Positions 15,346-23,635 of a stretch of 58,932 nt of DNA are shown in pieces (position 1 is the first letter of the stretch; every line of letters starts with the position of its first letter). Location of the stretch: contig NZ_JACHXP010000022.1 of the NCBI RefSeq assembly GCF_014192215.1, positions 1-58,932 on the forward strand, written 5' to 3'. Origin of the DNA: Halomonas cerina (GTDB lineage: Bacteria; Pseudomonadota; Gammaproteobacteria; Pseudomonadales; Halomonadaceae). The position numbers were made by a program, and so were the translations under genes. The notes under the pieces are model-generated. The model made no database searches. It saw nothing but the letters and a program-made list of their open reading frames with translations, and was not told the origin of the DNA.

Positions 15346-17573
15346 AGGCCGGTCGGTGCCTCGTCCGACGCCAGCAGTTTCTCCACGGTGATCGGCAGGT
15401 CGCGGAGGCGCTTGCCGGTGGCATGATAGACGGCGTTGGCGATGGCCGGCGCGACCCCGGTCAGGCCGATCTCGCCGATGCCGCGGGCACCGAGCTCGTT
15501 GAAACGGTAGTCAGGATAGTCGAGCAGTTCGACATCAATCTCTGGCATGTCGGCATGGACCGGGATGCGGTAGTCGGAGACGTTGGCGTTGACCAGCCGG
15601 GCGTCCCGCGGGTCGTAGTCGAGGCCTTCGAGCAGCCCCATGCCAATGCCCATCACGATCGCCCCTTCCACCTGGTTGCGTGCGGCGACGGGGTTGATGG
15701 CGCGGCCGACATCGATGCTGCTGACCACCCGGGCCACCCGCAGCCGGGAGATGCCCGGGTCCCAGCGTACCTCGACGAAGTGGGCACCGAAGGAGCGGAA
15801 GCTGTACTCCCGGCGTTCGTCCCCCGGTGCGGCGTTGCCCTCGCCGGTGACGTCGGCGAGGCGGCGGTGCGCGAGGATCTCGGCGAAGCTGGCCTGTCGG
15901 CCCTCGGCCACCAGGGCGCCCGACTCGACCCCCAGAGACTCGGGGGCGAGGCCCGCGAAGTCGCCCCCTGGCCCGGTGGCGACCGCCTTCAGGGCCGCCA
16001 AGGCGTCGCGGGTGGCAGCGGCGACCGCCGGCAGCGTGGAGGCGGTGTTCATCGAGCCACCGGAGAGCGGGCCGGCGGGCAGGCTCGTCTCGCCCAGTTG
16101 GACCTCGACGCGCTCGATCGGCACGCCGGTGAGCTCGGCCACCGTCTGGGCGACGATGGTGTAAGTCCCGGTGCCGATATCCTGGGTGCCGCAGGCCGCG
16201 ACCACCGTGCCATCGGCGAGCAGGGTCACTCGCGCCGCGCACGGCTGGCGCCCGGCGAACCAGGTGGCCGAGGCCATGCCCTGGCCGATGATCTCGTCGC
16301 CGTCGACCATGCTGGCGATCCGTGGGTCCCGTGCGGCCCAGCCGAACCGCTCGGCCGCGCCTTCCAGGCAGCGGTCGAGGTGCTTGCTCGACCACGGCAG
16401 GCCGCGCTGCGGGTCCTGGTCCGCGTAGTTCTTCAGGCGCAGGGCCAGCGGGTCCATGTCGAGGGCCACGGCCAGCTCGTCGATGGCGCTTTCGAGCGCG
16501 AAGAGGCCGGACACCTCCCCCGGGGCTCGCATCGGACAGGGCGTGCCGTGATGGACTGGCAGGATGCGCTGTCGGGTCGCGACATTGTCACAGGCGTAGG
16601 CACTCGTCGTGACGCCCCCGCAGGCATCGACATAGTGGTCGACCATCGAGGTCTCGGTGAGGCTGTCGTGCTGGATCGAGACCAGGGTGCCGTCGAGCTC
16701 GGCGCCGAGGCGGAGGCGCTGGCGCGAGGCGGGACGATTTCCGGTGGTCATCATGTCCTGCTGGCGGGGCAGCACCGTTCTGACCGGGCGGCCGAGCATC
16801 CTTGCCGCCGCGGCAGTGGCCACGGCATGCGGCCACATGAACAGCTTGTTGCCGAAACCCGAGCCGATGTAGTGCGAGATCACCTCGACCCGCTCTTCCG
16901 GCAGGTCGAAGATGCGCGCCAGGGCATTGCGCTGGTAGAAGACGCCCTGGGTGGATTCGTGCACGACCAGCCGTTGATCCTGCTCGCGCCACTCGGCCAG
17001 GGTGGCGTGCGGTTCCAGCGGTACATGGCTCTCGGCGGCCATGGTGTAGGTCTCGTCGAGGATCACCGGTGCCAGGCCGAAGGCGAGCTCGGGCTCGCCG
17101 CGCGTGTACTCGCCGGCTTCACTGCCCTCGGCGTCGCTGGCCGCCAGGCCGGGCATAGCCCCTGGCTCCTGCCGGTAGCGTGGCGCCACCCGGAAGGCCG
17201 CGGCTCGCGCCTGTTCGAAGGTCTCGGCGACCACCAGGGCGACGTACTGGCCGTGATAATGGATCCGGTTGTCCTCGAACGGCAGGCGCACCTCGCTGAC
17301 CGCATCGCCATCGCGCATGCTGTTCGGCGAGCGATGCAGGTCGGGGAAGTGCCCGTGGTGGAGGATGTCCACCACGCCGGGCATGGCGCGGGCGGCATCG
17401 AGCGAAAGCGCCTCGAGCCGGCCGTGGGCGATGCTCGCTGGCACCGGATAGCCGTGGAGCATGCCCACGAGCCGGTGGTCGACGGTGTAGTCGGCGTGGC
17501 CGGTGAGCTTGGCTTCGCCGTCGACGCGCGGCGTGCGTCGGCCGACAACGTGATGCTCGGGGGTGGCGCTCAT
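15342..17573 (-). CDS. Xanthine dehydrogenase-family molybdopterin-binding subunit (PaoC-like)
   Basis: This is the catalytic large subunit of a molybdenum hydroxylase, 743 residues, like E. coli PaoC (aldehyde oxidase). Visible features include the N-terminal hammerhead domain (RVDGEAKLTGHADYTVDHRL), GSGFGNKLFMWPHAVATAAA, RAPGEVSGLFALESAIDELA around the cofactor, QDIGTGTYTIVAQTVAELTG, and the catalytic glutamate segment GARGIGEIGLTGVAPAIANA near the C-terminus. It overlaps the FAD subunit gene by 4 bp and the nucleotidyltransferase gene by 4 bp, so the five genes are translationally coupled. Substrate is likely an aldehyde or N-heterocycle; this is inferred from family only. Confidence 0.93.
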   Translation of the reverse strand: MSATPEHHVVGRRTPRVDGEAKLTGHADYTVDHRLVGMLHGYPVPASIAHGRLEALSLDAARAMPGVVDILHHGHFPDLHRSPNSMRDGDAVSEVRLPFEDNRIHYHGQYVALVVAETFEQARAAAFRVAPRYRQEPGAMPGLAASDAEGSEAGEYTRGEPELAFGLAPVILDETYTMAAESHVPLEPHATLAEWREQDQRLVVHESTQGVFYQRNALARIFDLPEERVEVISHYIGSGFGNKLFMWPHAVATAAAARMLGRPVRTVLPRQQDMMTTGNRPASRQRLRLGAELDGTLVSIQHDSLTETSMVDHYVDACGGVTTSAYACDNVATRQRILPVHHGTPCPMRAPGEVSGLFALESAIDELAVALDMDPLALRLKNYADQDPQRGLPWSSKHLDRCLEGAAERFGWAARDPRIASMVDGDEIIGQGMASATWFAGRQPCAARVTLLADGTVVAACGTQDIGTGTYTIVAQTVAELTGVPIERVEVQLGETSLPAGPLSGGSMNTASTLPAVAAATRDALAALKAVATGPGGDFAGLAPESLGVESGALVAEGRQASFAEILAHRRLADVTGEGNAAPGDERREYSFRSFGAHFVEVRWDPGISRLRVARVVSSIDVGRAINPVAARNQVEGAIVMGIGMGLLEGLDYDPRDARLVNANVSDYRIPVHADMPEIDVELLDYPDYRFNELGARGIGEIGLTGVAPAIANAVYHATGKRLRDLPITVEKLLASDEAPTGL

Positions 17574-18568
17574 GCATTATCCTCCCTGGCGACCCGGGCG
17601 GCATCGCGCAGCGCCCGCACGATGGCCTGACGGGCCAGCGGAATCTTGAAGGCGTTGTGGGAGAGCGGCTCGGCATCGGCCAGGGCGACGTCCGCCGCCG
17701 CCTCGAAGGCGGCGATCTCGGCCCGTTTGCCCGCCAGCAGCGCCTCGGCCTCGTGGCAGCGCCAGGGCTTGGTGGCCACGCCACCCAGCGCCAGGCGCGC
17801 CTCGCCAATCAGGTCCTCGTCCAGCGACAGCATGGCCCCGGCGGAGGCCAGGGCGAACTCGTAGGCGGCGCGATCGCGCCGCTTGACGTAGGCCGTGCCC
17901 AGCGGCTTGAGCGGGGGCGCCAGGGTGACGGCGACGATCAGCTCGTCGTCGAGGTCGTGCTCGAGATGGGGAGTGGCGCCGGGCAGGCGGTGGAAGTCGG
18001 CGACATCGATTTCCCGCTCGCCATTTGGCCCCTGCAGGGTGAGGGTGGCGCCGATGGCGGCCAGGGCCACGCACATGTCGGAGGGATGCACCGCCACGCA
18101 CTGGTCGCTGCCGCCGAGCACGGCGTGCATGCGGTTGAAGCCGTCCCGGGCATCGCACCCGCTGCCCGGCTCGCGCTTGTTGCAGGCCGCCGTCGGGTCG
18201 CGGAAGTAGGGGCAGCGGGTGCGCTGCATCAGGTTGCCGCCGGTGGTGGCCATGTTGCGTACCTGGGTCGAGGCGCCGGCCAGGATCGCCTGGGACAGCA
18301 GAGGGTGATCCGCGAGCACGTCCGGGTGGTAGGCGAGGTCGGTGTTGGTCACCAGGGCGCCGATGCGCAGGCGGTCGTCGTGGAGGCGCTCGACGCTCTT
18401 CAGCGGCAGGGCGTTGATGTCGATGACCCGGGATGGGCGCATGACATCGAGCTTGACCAGGTCGAGCAGGGTGGTGCCGCCGGCCACGAAGGCGCTGGCC
18501 GGCTCGCCCTGGCGGCGCTCCACTGCGCGCTCGACGCTATCGGCGCGGGCGAAGGCGAAGGTCCTCAT
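17570..18568 (-). CDS. FAD-binding subunit of molybdenum hydroxylase (PaoB-like)
   Basis: This 332-residue medium subunit carries FAD and passes electrons from the 2Fe-2S subunit. It has the FAD pyrophosphate loop FVAGGTTLLDLVKLDV (about residues 30-45) and ATTGGNLMQRTRCPYFRD (near 110). The cysteines in CPYFRD, ACNKREPGSGC and CDARDG resemble the extra 4Fe-4S cluster site of PaoB. The open frame extends upstream to 18940, but that part is antisense-like arginine- and proline-rich sequence inside the neighbouring gene; ATG at 18568 has GGAGG upstream, starts MRTFAFARADSVERAV, and overlaps the 2Fe-2S gene by 4 bp. Confidence 0.93.
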   Translation of the reverse strand: MRTFAFARADSVERAVERRQGEPASAFVAGGTTLLDLVKLDVMRPSRVIDINALPLKSVERLHDDRLRIGALVTNTDLAYHPDVLADHPLLSQAILAGASTQVRNMATTGGNLMQRTRCPYFRDPTAACNKREPGSGCDARDGFNRMHAVLGGSDQCVAVHPSDMCVALAAIGATLTLQGPNGEREIDVADFHRLPGATPHLEHDLDDELIVAVTLAPPLKPLGTAYVKRRDRAAYEFALASAGAMLSLDEDLIGEARLALGGVATKPWRCHEAEALLAGKRAEIAAFEAAADVALADAEPLSHNAFKIPLARQAIVRALRDAARVAREDNA

Positions 18569-19104
18569 GCGTCGTCTCCTCCCTCTTGGCCGTGCAGGCG
18601 CAGGCGGGCATCCTGGATCGCCGCGAGGATGTTCTGGTAGGCGCCGCAGCGGCAGAGGTTGCCGCTCATCGCCTCGCGCACCGTGCCTATGTCGCCGGCG
18701 ACGCGGCGATCCTCGAGCAGCGCCACCGCCGACATGATCTGCCCCGGGCTGCAGTAGCCGCACTGGAAGGCGTCGTGGTCGAGGAAGGCCTGCTGGACCG
18801 GATGCAGCGCATCTCCGGCGGCGAGCCCCTCGTTGGCGAGCCCCTCGATAGTGGTGATCGCCTGACCCTCGCACATCACGGCCAGGCGCAGGCAGGCGTT
18901 GATCGCCCGGCCATCGAGGTGCACCGTGCAGGCTCCGCACTGGCCGTGATCGCAGCCCTTCTTGGTGCCGGTCAGGCCCAGTTGCTCACGCAGCACGTCG
19001 AGCAGGATGGCGTTGGGGGAGACCTCGATGGTGACCGGGATGCCATTCAGCCTCAGGTGGACGGATACCGTCGCTTCAGGGGGATGCTCGGGAGTCTCCT
19101 GCAT
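18565..19104 (-). CDS. (2Fe-2S)-binding subunit of molybdenum hydroxylase (PaoA-like)
   Basis: The 179-residue small subunit carries two 2Fe-2S clusters. The plant-ferredoxin-type cluster ligands are in CDHGQCGACTVHLDG (about residues 55-69) and the second cluster in CGYCSPGQIMSAV and GNLCRCGAYQNI. E. coli PaoA has a twin-arginine leader and acts in the periplasm; here the N-terminus (MQETPEHPPEATVSVHLRL) has no RR motif or hydrophobic segment, so a cytoplasmic enzyme is predicted. It is the first gene of the five-gene operon. No clear promoter was found in the 19105-19331 gap toward the divergent gene. Confidence 0.93.
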   Translation of the reverse strand: MQETPEHPPEATVSVHLRLNGIPVTIEVSPNAILLDVLREQLGLTGTKKGCDHGQCGACTVHLDGRAINACLRLAVMCEGQAITTIEGLANEGLAAGDALHPVQQAFLDHDAFQCGYCSPGQIMSAVALLEDRRVAGDIGTVREAMSGNLCRCGAYQNILAAIQDARLRLHGQEGGDDA

Positions 19105-19331
19105 GCCGGCTCCTCATCAGATTTTCGGCACGTCGGGAACGTCGGCGACACCGGCGGGCCGTACCGTTGCGCAAGGCGAATGACTTTCAAGCTAGGAGAG
19201 GTTGCCGGACGCGACAAGGCTGTAACGTGGTCTTGCCGCTAATGCGGTGGCAGGATGGTGGCTCGACACCTGCATTGATCTGGGTCACCGGCTTGCAGAC
19301 CGAAGCAAGGCACTATTTTCCCGATGCTCCT

Positions 19332-20195
19332 ATGTCGTTGCCATTATCCATGAAGCTTCTGGCTATCACCCTTGTTCTGCTCGTCGTTGCCGTGCTGGCG
19401 CTTTGCATACTCTTGATGCTCGACAAGCGGGCGGACAGGATCGAATGGGAGCGACTTGTCGCGCTGCAGCCCCTCGAGCCGCCCCTCTTTACGGAGGATA
19501 GGGTCGCGGACCTGCCCGATCCGGCACAACGCTATTTCGGTTTCACCATCCTGCCAGGCGCGGCGCTCTATCCGGTGACCGAGATCGACATGCGAGGACA
19601 GTTCAGCCTCGGCACCCAGGACGCTCCCAGCTACCGGCCCATGGAGGCACGCCAGATCCTGGCCTTACCCGAGGGCTTCGTCTGGTCCATGCGCACGCTG
19701 GGCGGCCTGCCGATCTCGGGCTCGGATTCGGGCCGATGGACCCGGTTTCGCTTCTTGTGGCTCATCCCGGTTGCCCGGATAGGCGGCGACCCGGATCACA
19801 GGCGCTCGGCGTTTGGCCGCTATGTGGCCGAGGCCGTCTTCTGGACACCCGCGGCACTTCTGCCTGGGCCAGGCGTGGCTTGGGAGCCGGTGGATGAGGA
19901 CACGGCGCGAGTCACGGTCAGCCACGGGGCACTGTCGCAGGCGGTCGATGTCACCGTCGATGCCGTGGGGCGCCCTATCGAGGTCTCTTTTCAGCGCTGG
20001 AGCGATGCCAACCCCGACAAGGTGTACCGGTGGCAGCCCTTCGGCGGCTACCTGTCGGACTTCCGCGAGGTCGGAGGCTATCGACTCCCATATCGGGTGG
20101 AGGCAGGTAACATGTTCGACACCGAGGACTATTTCCCTTTCTTCCTGGCTGATGTGACGGCGATCCGGTTTCCCGGTCAAAAGGCAGACGAATGA
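19332..20195 (+). CDS. DUF6544 family protein with N-terminal membrane anchor
   Basis: The 287-residue product starts with one hydrophobic helix (KLLAITLVLLVVAVLALCIL) followed by a soluble domain that matches DUF6544: LPDPAQRYFGFTI, QILALPEGFVWSMRTLGGLP, SAFGRYVAEAVFWTPAALLP, VSFQRW and WQPFGGYLSDFREVGGYRLP. The function of the family is unknown. The frame is open upstream to a TTG at 19167, but that would put 55 unrelated residues before the helix; ATG at 19332 or 19350 is more likely, neither with a strong ribosome site. Its stop overlaps the start of the M23 peptidase gene by 4 bp. Confidence 0.75.
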   Translation: MSLPLSMKLLAITLVLLVVAVLALCILLMLDKRADRIEWERLVALQPLEPPLFTEDRVADLPDPAQRYFGFTILPGAALYPVTEIDMRGQFSLGTQDAPSYRPMEARQILALPEGFVWSMRTLGGLPISGSDSGRWTRFRFLWLIPVARIGGDPDHRRSAFGRYVAEAVFWTPAALLPGPGVAWEPVDEDTARVTVSHGALSQAVDVTVDAVGRPIEVSFQRWSDANPDKVYRWQPFGGYLSDFREVGGYRLPYRVEAGNMFDTEDYFPFFLADVTAIRFPGQKADE

Positions 20196-21196
20196 TCTGG
20201 CTCGTTCTTGTTTCACAGATTGTCTTGCCATTAGGCTTGTTGCTGTGGCTGGCGCTCGCGCCGGCGCACAGCCTGATGGGCTATGCCATGCAGGTGGCAG
20301 GGGTCGGGGCGTTTCTTCTGGCCTTCGCGCTGGTCGCCCAATGGGCTGTCGTGCCCTGGTGGTTGCCGCGCCTGTATGCCGGTCTCTTCGTGCTGGCCAT
20401 TCTCGTGCACGTGCTGCGGGGCCACCTCTCGGGGCTGGCGGTGCTGCCTTCCGGGGTCGGGGGATGGGCGTCGATAACGGCCTCATTCGTGTTGCTGGGT
20501 CTCGGTGCCTGGTATGGGCCCGCGGCTGTTGCGGGTCGGGTCTTGCCGCCGGTGCCGGTGGTCGATATCGCCAATCCCTTCGGCCCCGGCACCTATCTTG
20601 TCGGCAGCGGTGGCTCGAGGGAGATCGTGAACGCGCATCTTCGTACGCTCGACCCGGAGATGGACCGCTACCGCCCCTGGCGCGGGCAGTCCTACGCAGT
20701 GGACTTCTTCGGCCTGACGAACTGGGGCACTAGAGCGGCGGGGCTGCGTCCGGCCGATCCAGCGGCTTACGCGATTTTCGGTGCCGACCTGCATGCGCCC
20801 TGCGCGGGAGAGGTCATGGCGACGGAAGACCACATGCCGGATTTTCAGGTGCCCGATCAGGATACGGTCAACCGGCTGGGCAACCATGTGCTGCTGCGCT
20901 GTGGGGACGCGGTGATTGTCTTTGCCCATATGCGGCAAGGCAGTGTCGCGGTCTCTCCGAGCCAGAACGTGACCCTCGGGACTCGACTGGGTGAGGTGGG
21001 CAATTCCGGCGCCAGCACTGAGCCGCATCTGCATATCCATGCGCAGCGTGCCGCCGCAGAGGGTGATCCGCCGATCTCGGGAACGCCACTGGCACTCAGG
21101 ATCGATGGCCGCTTTCTGGTGCGGAACGAACGGCTTCGAGGCCGGGACAGATTTGAGGGTGAGCTCTCCGGCGATCGGCCTGGTCAAGCCCGGTAG
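20192..21196 (+). CDS. M23 (LytM-type) family metallopeptidase with membrane N-terminus
   Basis: Residues 1-115 of this 334-residue protein contain about four hydrophobic helices (LVSQIVLPLGLLLWLALAPA, VGAFLLAFALVAQWAVVPWW, LYAGLFVLAILVHVLRG, ASFVLLGLGAWYGPAAVA). The C-terminal domain is of the M23/LytM endopeptidase type: SYAVDFFGLTNWG, LGNHVLLRCGDAVIVFAHM, LGEVGNSGASTEPHLHIHAQR. The HLHIH motif and the aspartate of AVDFF fit metal ligands, but the usual first histidine (HxGxD) is not present. It is coupled to the DUF6544 gene by ATGA overlap. A role in peptidoglycan cleavage or regulation is inferred. Confidence 0.85.
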   Translation: MIWLVLVSQIVLPLGLLLWLALAPAHSLMGYAMQVAGVGAFLLAFALVAQWAVVPWWLPRLYAGLFVLAILVHVLRGHLSGLAVLPSGVGGWASITASFVLLGLGAWYGPAAVAGRVLPPVPVVDIANPFGPGTYLVGSGGSREIVNAHLRTLDPEMDRYRPWRGQSYAVDFFGLTNWGTRAAGLRPADPAAYAIFGADLHAPCAGEVMATEDHMPDFQVPDQDTVNRLGNHVLLRCGDAVIVFAHMRQGSVAVSPSQNVTLGTRLGEVGNSGASTEPHLHIHAQRAAAEGDPPISGTPLALRIDGRFLVRNERLRGRDRFEGELSGDRPGQAR

Positions 21197-21221
21197 GCGT
21201 CCAAAGCATGGCTGCGTGTCT

Positions 21222-22433
21222 TCACGGTCGCGCGGGAGGAGTGGTGCCAGGCCGAGCGGTGAGGTCCGCCAGCGCCAGCACATGATAGATCGCCCGCCAC
21301 AGGGTCCAGCCCTCCAGCCAGTCGGCCGAGACCTCTACATGCCCCAGGGCCCGGGTCTCGAACAGGCGGGCCTGGCCCGGCGACAGGGCATCGCGCAGCC
21401 GCCGAGAATGACTGATTGGGATCACCCGGTCGTCCGGCCCGTGGATCAGTACCAGCCGCGCTTGCAGCGACTCGAGATTCCGGGCGGAGAGGTCGAGGGC
21501 CTCGAACTGGGTCTCCAGCGACGCGGGCAGTGCCTCGACCAGCGCGGCCACCCGGTTCGGGTCCCGGTTGGTGATCAGCTCATAGAGGGCTTTGCCATCG
21601 GGCCCGAGGTGCTGCACCTCGGGCATCGGTTCGTCGTCGCCTGCCAGGCGACGACGGGCGATCGCCTCCAGCCGTGCTCGATCCCCGGCATCCTCCAGTC
21701 GGTGCAGCTGGCTCAACAGGATCAGCCAGCGCGCCTCGCGTCGGGGCGACGGGACGTCTCGGCCGGACGCCCCGCGATCCACGCCGGTGGTGACATAGCG
21801 GAGCATGTCCGTGAGGTCGTAGTAGCCGCCCACGGCGATCACGAAGGGCACCCGGTGCGCCGTTTCCGGTTGCATGGCGGCGAGCAGCGCCGGGCCCACC
21901 GCGAAGCTGATAGCGGCCAGCGCCGTGCCCGATTCGGCCGCCGCCACCTCGGCCGTGGCATGGCGGATGGCATCGGCGATGCCTTCCACTTCGCGCATAC
22001 CGACATCGAAGTCTCGCAGGCCCGGGAGCTCCGGCACCATCACCGTGAAACCGACGCGAGCCAGGGTCCGGGCGAGCGCCATCAGGCGGGGGTCGCGACG
22101 GCCCGCCTCGGTGAGGCCATGCACCAGGAGCAGGGCCCCACGGTGCGGCGTGGCCGGGTGGTAGAGATCTGCCACGTAAGCGCGGCCCGCCACGGTGTAG
22201 GCCAGATCCTCACGGTCGGGCGTCGAGGTGTGACGCTTCAGGCGGCTCGGCTCGTCGCCCGCGGCGAGGTCTCCCAGCACCAGCAGGGCGTCATGCCCTC
22301 GCTCCAGGGCGGCACACCCAGACAGCAGGACGAGCGCCAGGAGCGATGCCAGCAGGGCGGCGCCAAGGCCCGGGGCGGGCCCGGCGCCGTGGCCACAAAA
22401 TGATAAAGGGCTTTTGGCGTCGGAGAAGCGCAT
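21222..22433 (-). CDS. Alpha/beta hydrolase lipoprotein
   Basis: The 403-residue product starts with a lipoprotein signal (ALLASLLALVLLSGC, lipobox LLSGC with the cysteine near residue 40). The mature part is an alpha/beta hydrolase: LLLVHGLTEAGRRDPRL supplies the oxyanion region, MVPELPGLRDFDVG follows, and LAAISFAVGPALLAA holds a nucleophile-elbow-like S-F-A-V-G. RLVLIHGPDDRVIPISHS carries the acid, and ALGHVEVSADWLEG the likely catalytic histidine. An extended N-terminus of 35 residues before the lipobox is unusual. It shares one base with the NYN gene, so the two form an operon. Substrate unknown. Confidence 0.82.
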   Translation of the reverse strand: MRFSDAKSPLSFCGHGAGPAPGLGAALLASLLALVLLSGCAALERGHDALLVLGDLAAGDEPSRLKRHTSTPDREDLAYTVAGRAYVADLYHPATPHRGALLLVHGLTEAGRRDPRLMALARTLARVGFTVMVPELPGLRDFDVGMREVEGIADAIRHATAEVAAAESGTALAAISFAVGPALLAAMQPETAHRVPFVIAVGGYYDLTDMLRYVTTGVDRGASGRDVPSPRREARWLILLSQLHRLEDAGDRARLEAIARRRLAGDDEPMPEVQHLGPDGKALYELITNRDPNRVAALVEALPASLETQFEALDLSARNLESLQARLVLIHGPDDRVIPISHSRRLRDALSPGQARLFETRALGHVEVSADWLEGWTLWRAIYHVLALADLTARPGTTPPARP

Positions 22434-22981
22434 CAGCGTCTCTCCAGCAATAGCTCTCCCTCGATGGGCACGAAGCGGGTGGACGCCTGGATCAGCGCAT
22501 CGGCGGTCAGGGGCGCCACGCCATAGACCTCGACGTCCACCCCCTGCGCCTGGCGCAAGCTGTCGGCCAGTAGGGCGAAGTCACCGTCCCCCGAGGCCAG
22601 CACCACCACCTCGGCCTGGCCGGCATGCTTCACGGCATCCAGGGTGATGCCAACGTCCCAGTCGCCCTTGGCCGAGCCATCGGCCCGCTGGATGAACGGC
22701 TTGAGCCTCACTTCGAAGCCGATGTTACGCAGGATGTTCTGGAAACGGCGCTGCTTCTCGTCGCCCCGGTCGATGGCATAGGCGATGGCCTTGACCACCT
22801 GGCGGTTCGCCGTGGCACGTGCCCAGAGGGCATGGTAGTCGACCTGGGCCTGATAGGCCTGTCGGGCGGTGTAGTAGAGATTCTGGACGTCGACGAGCAG
22901 CAGGACCGCCTGCCTCGTGGGGGTGGTGGCCGGGCGCCCCTCGGGCCGTGACATCCACGGTCGGGTCATGCGCCGGCCCAT
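22433..22981 (-). CDS. NYN domain protein (LabA/DUF88-like putative RNase)
   Basis: The 182-residue product matches the NYN/PIN-like LabA group. The first acidic metal ligand is in VLLLVDVQNLYYTAR (about residues 26-40), and the C-terminal VVVLASGDGDFALLADSLR holds the SGDGDF motif with two further aspartates. The chain ends with DALIQASTRFVPIEG, typical for the group. Such proteins resemble nucleases, with RNA processing or decay suggested but poorly documented. The first 24 residues are charged and not conserved, so the true start could be one of the later ATGs. It is cotranscribed with the hydrolase gene downstream. Confidence 0.85.
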   Translation of the reverse strand: MGRRMTRPWMSRPEGRPATTPTRQAVLLLVDVQNLYYTARQAYQAQVDYHALWARATANRQVVKAIAYAIDRGDEKQRRFQNILRNIGFEVRLKPFIQRADGSAKGDWDVGITLDAVKHAGQAEVVVLASGDGDFALLADSLRQAQGVDVEVYGVAPLTADALIQASTRFVPIEGELLLERR

Positions 22982-23237
22982 AGAGACGCCGGGCCGACGA
23001 CCGTTGTCGTGTCGATGAGGGAGTGGCGACGCAGTGCATCCATTGGGCGGTTCCGGTGGGCAGGAGAGGGCGTGTTACCGTCGCAAGGGTACCACTATCG
23101 CCCGGTAACCGCGGCAAGGCTACTGTCTCCTGATGGCGACAGCGGTGACGCCGCTGCGCCACATGGGGCCGGCACCGGGCCTTGCTATAATGAAATTTGG
23201 TACGACTTTTTTCTGAGATATCTCACATGGAGGTTTT

Positions 23238-23432
23238 ATGACTCGACACCCAATGCTCCTCACTGCCCTGCTGGCCACCGGCCTGGTACTGGCCGGCTGC
23301 AGCTACACCCCAGCGCGCATCCAGTCCGAGCCCCTGGTGATCATCGACGACGAGCGCGGCCATGGCCATCGCGACGACCACCGTCGCGGTGGTTTCTGTC
23401 CGCCCGGACTGGAGATGCAGGGGCGCTGCTGA
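23238..23432 (+). CDS. Small putative lipoprotein
   Basis: The 64-residue product has a type II signal peptide (MLLTALLATGLVLAGC) with lipobox LAGC, so the mature protein would be about 44 residues and membrane-anchored. It contains a histidine/aspartate/arginine cluster (ERGHGHRDDHRRGG) and two more cysteines (FCPP, GRC), which could bind metal. An AGGTTTT stretch with GGAGG just upstream (23229-23233) supports the start. I do not recognise a family. No operon partner: the next gene is the TRAP receptor at 23636. Confidence 0.75.
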   Translation: MTRHPMLLTALLATGLVLAGCSYTPARIQSEPLVIIDDERGHGHRDDHRRGGFCPPGLEMQGRC

Positions 23433-23635
23433 GACAAGCATCATCTGGCCGATGGCGGTCGCCACCGGACGCCTGCCCAGCCGCTTCTCGGCCAGACGCC
23501 TCGTACTTGCCGGCGAGCAAAGTCTTGCTCCGTGTTCTAGCCTGATGAGCAGCTGCCTCGCCGGGCCGTCACACCAGAAGGCCTGCCGGCATTCGGGCGC
23601 AGCACAACAATGACAAGACGACGCGAGGATACCCC

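Noticed and set aside
15081..17630. 849-residue open frame antisense to the Mo subunit gene
   Set aside because: Shadow frame in GC-rich DNA; the PaoC-like gene on the other strand has all catalytic motifs.
18569..18940. 124-residue N-terminal extension of the FAD subunit
   Set aside because: It lies wholly within the 2Fe-2S subunit gene in another frame and is arginine/proline-rich shadow sequence.
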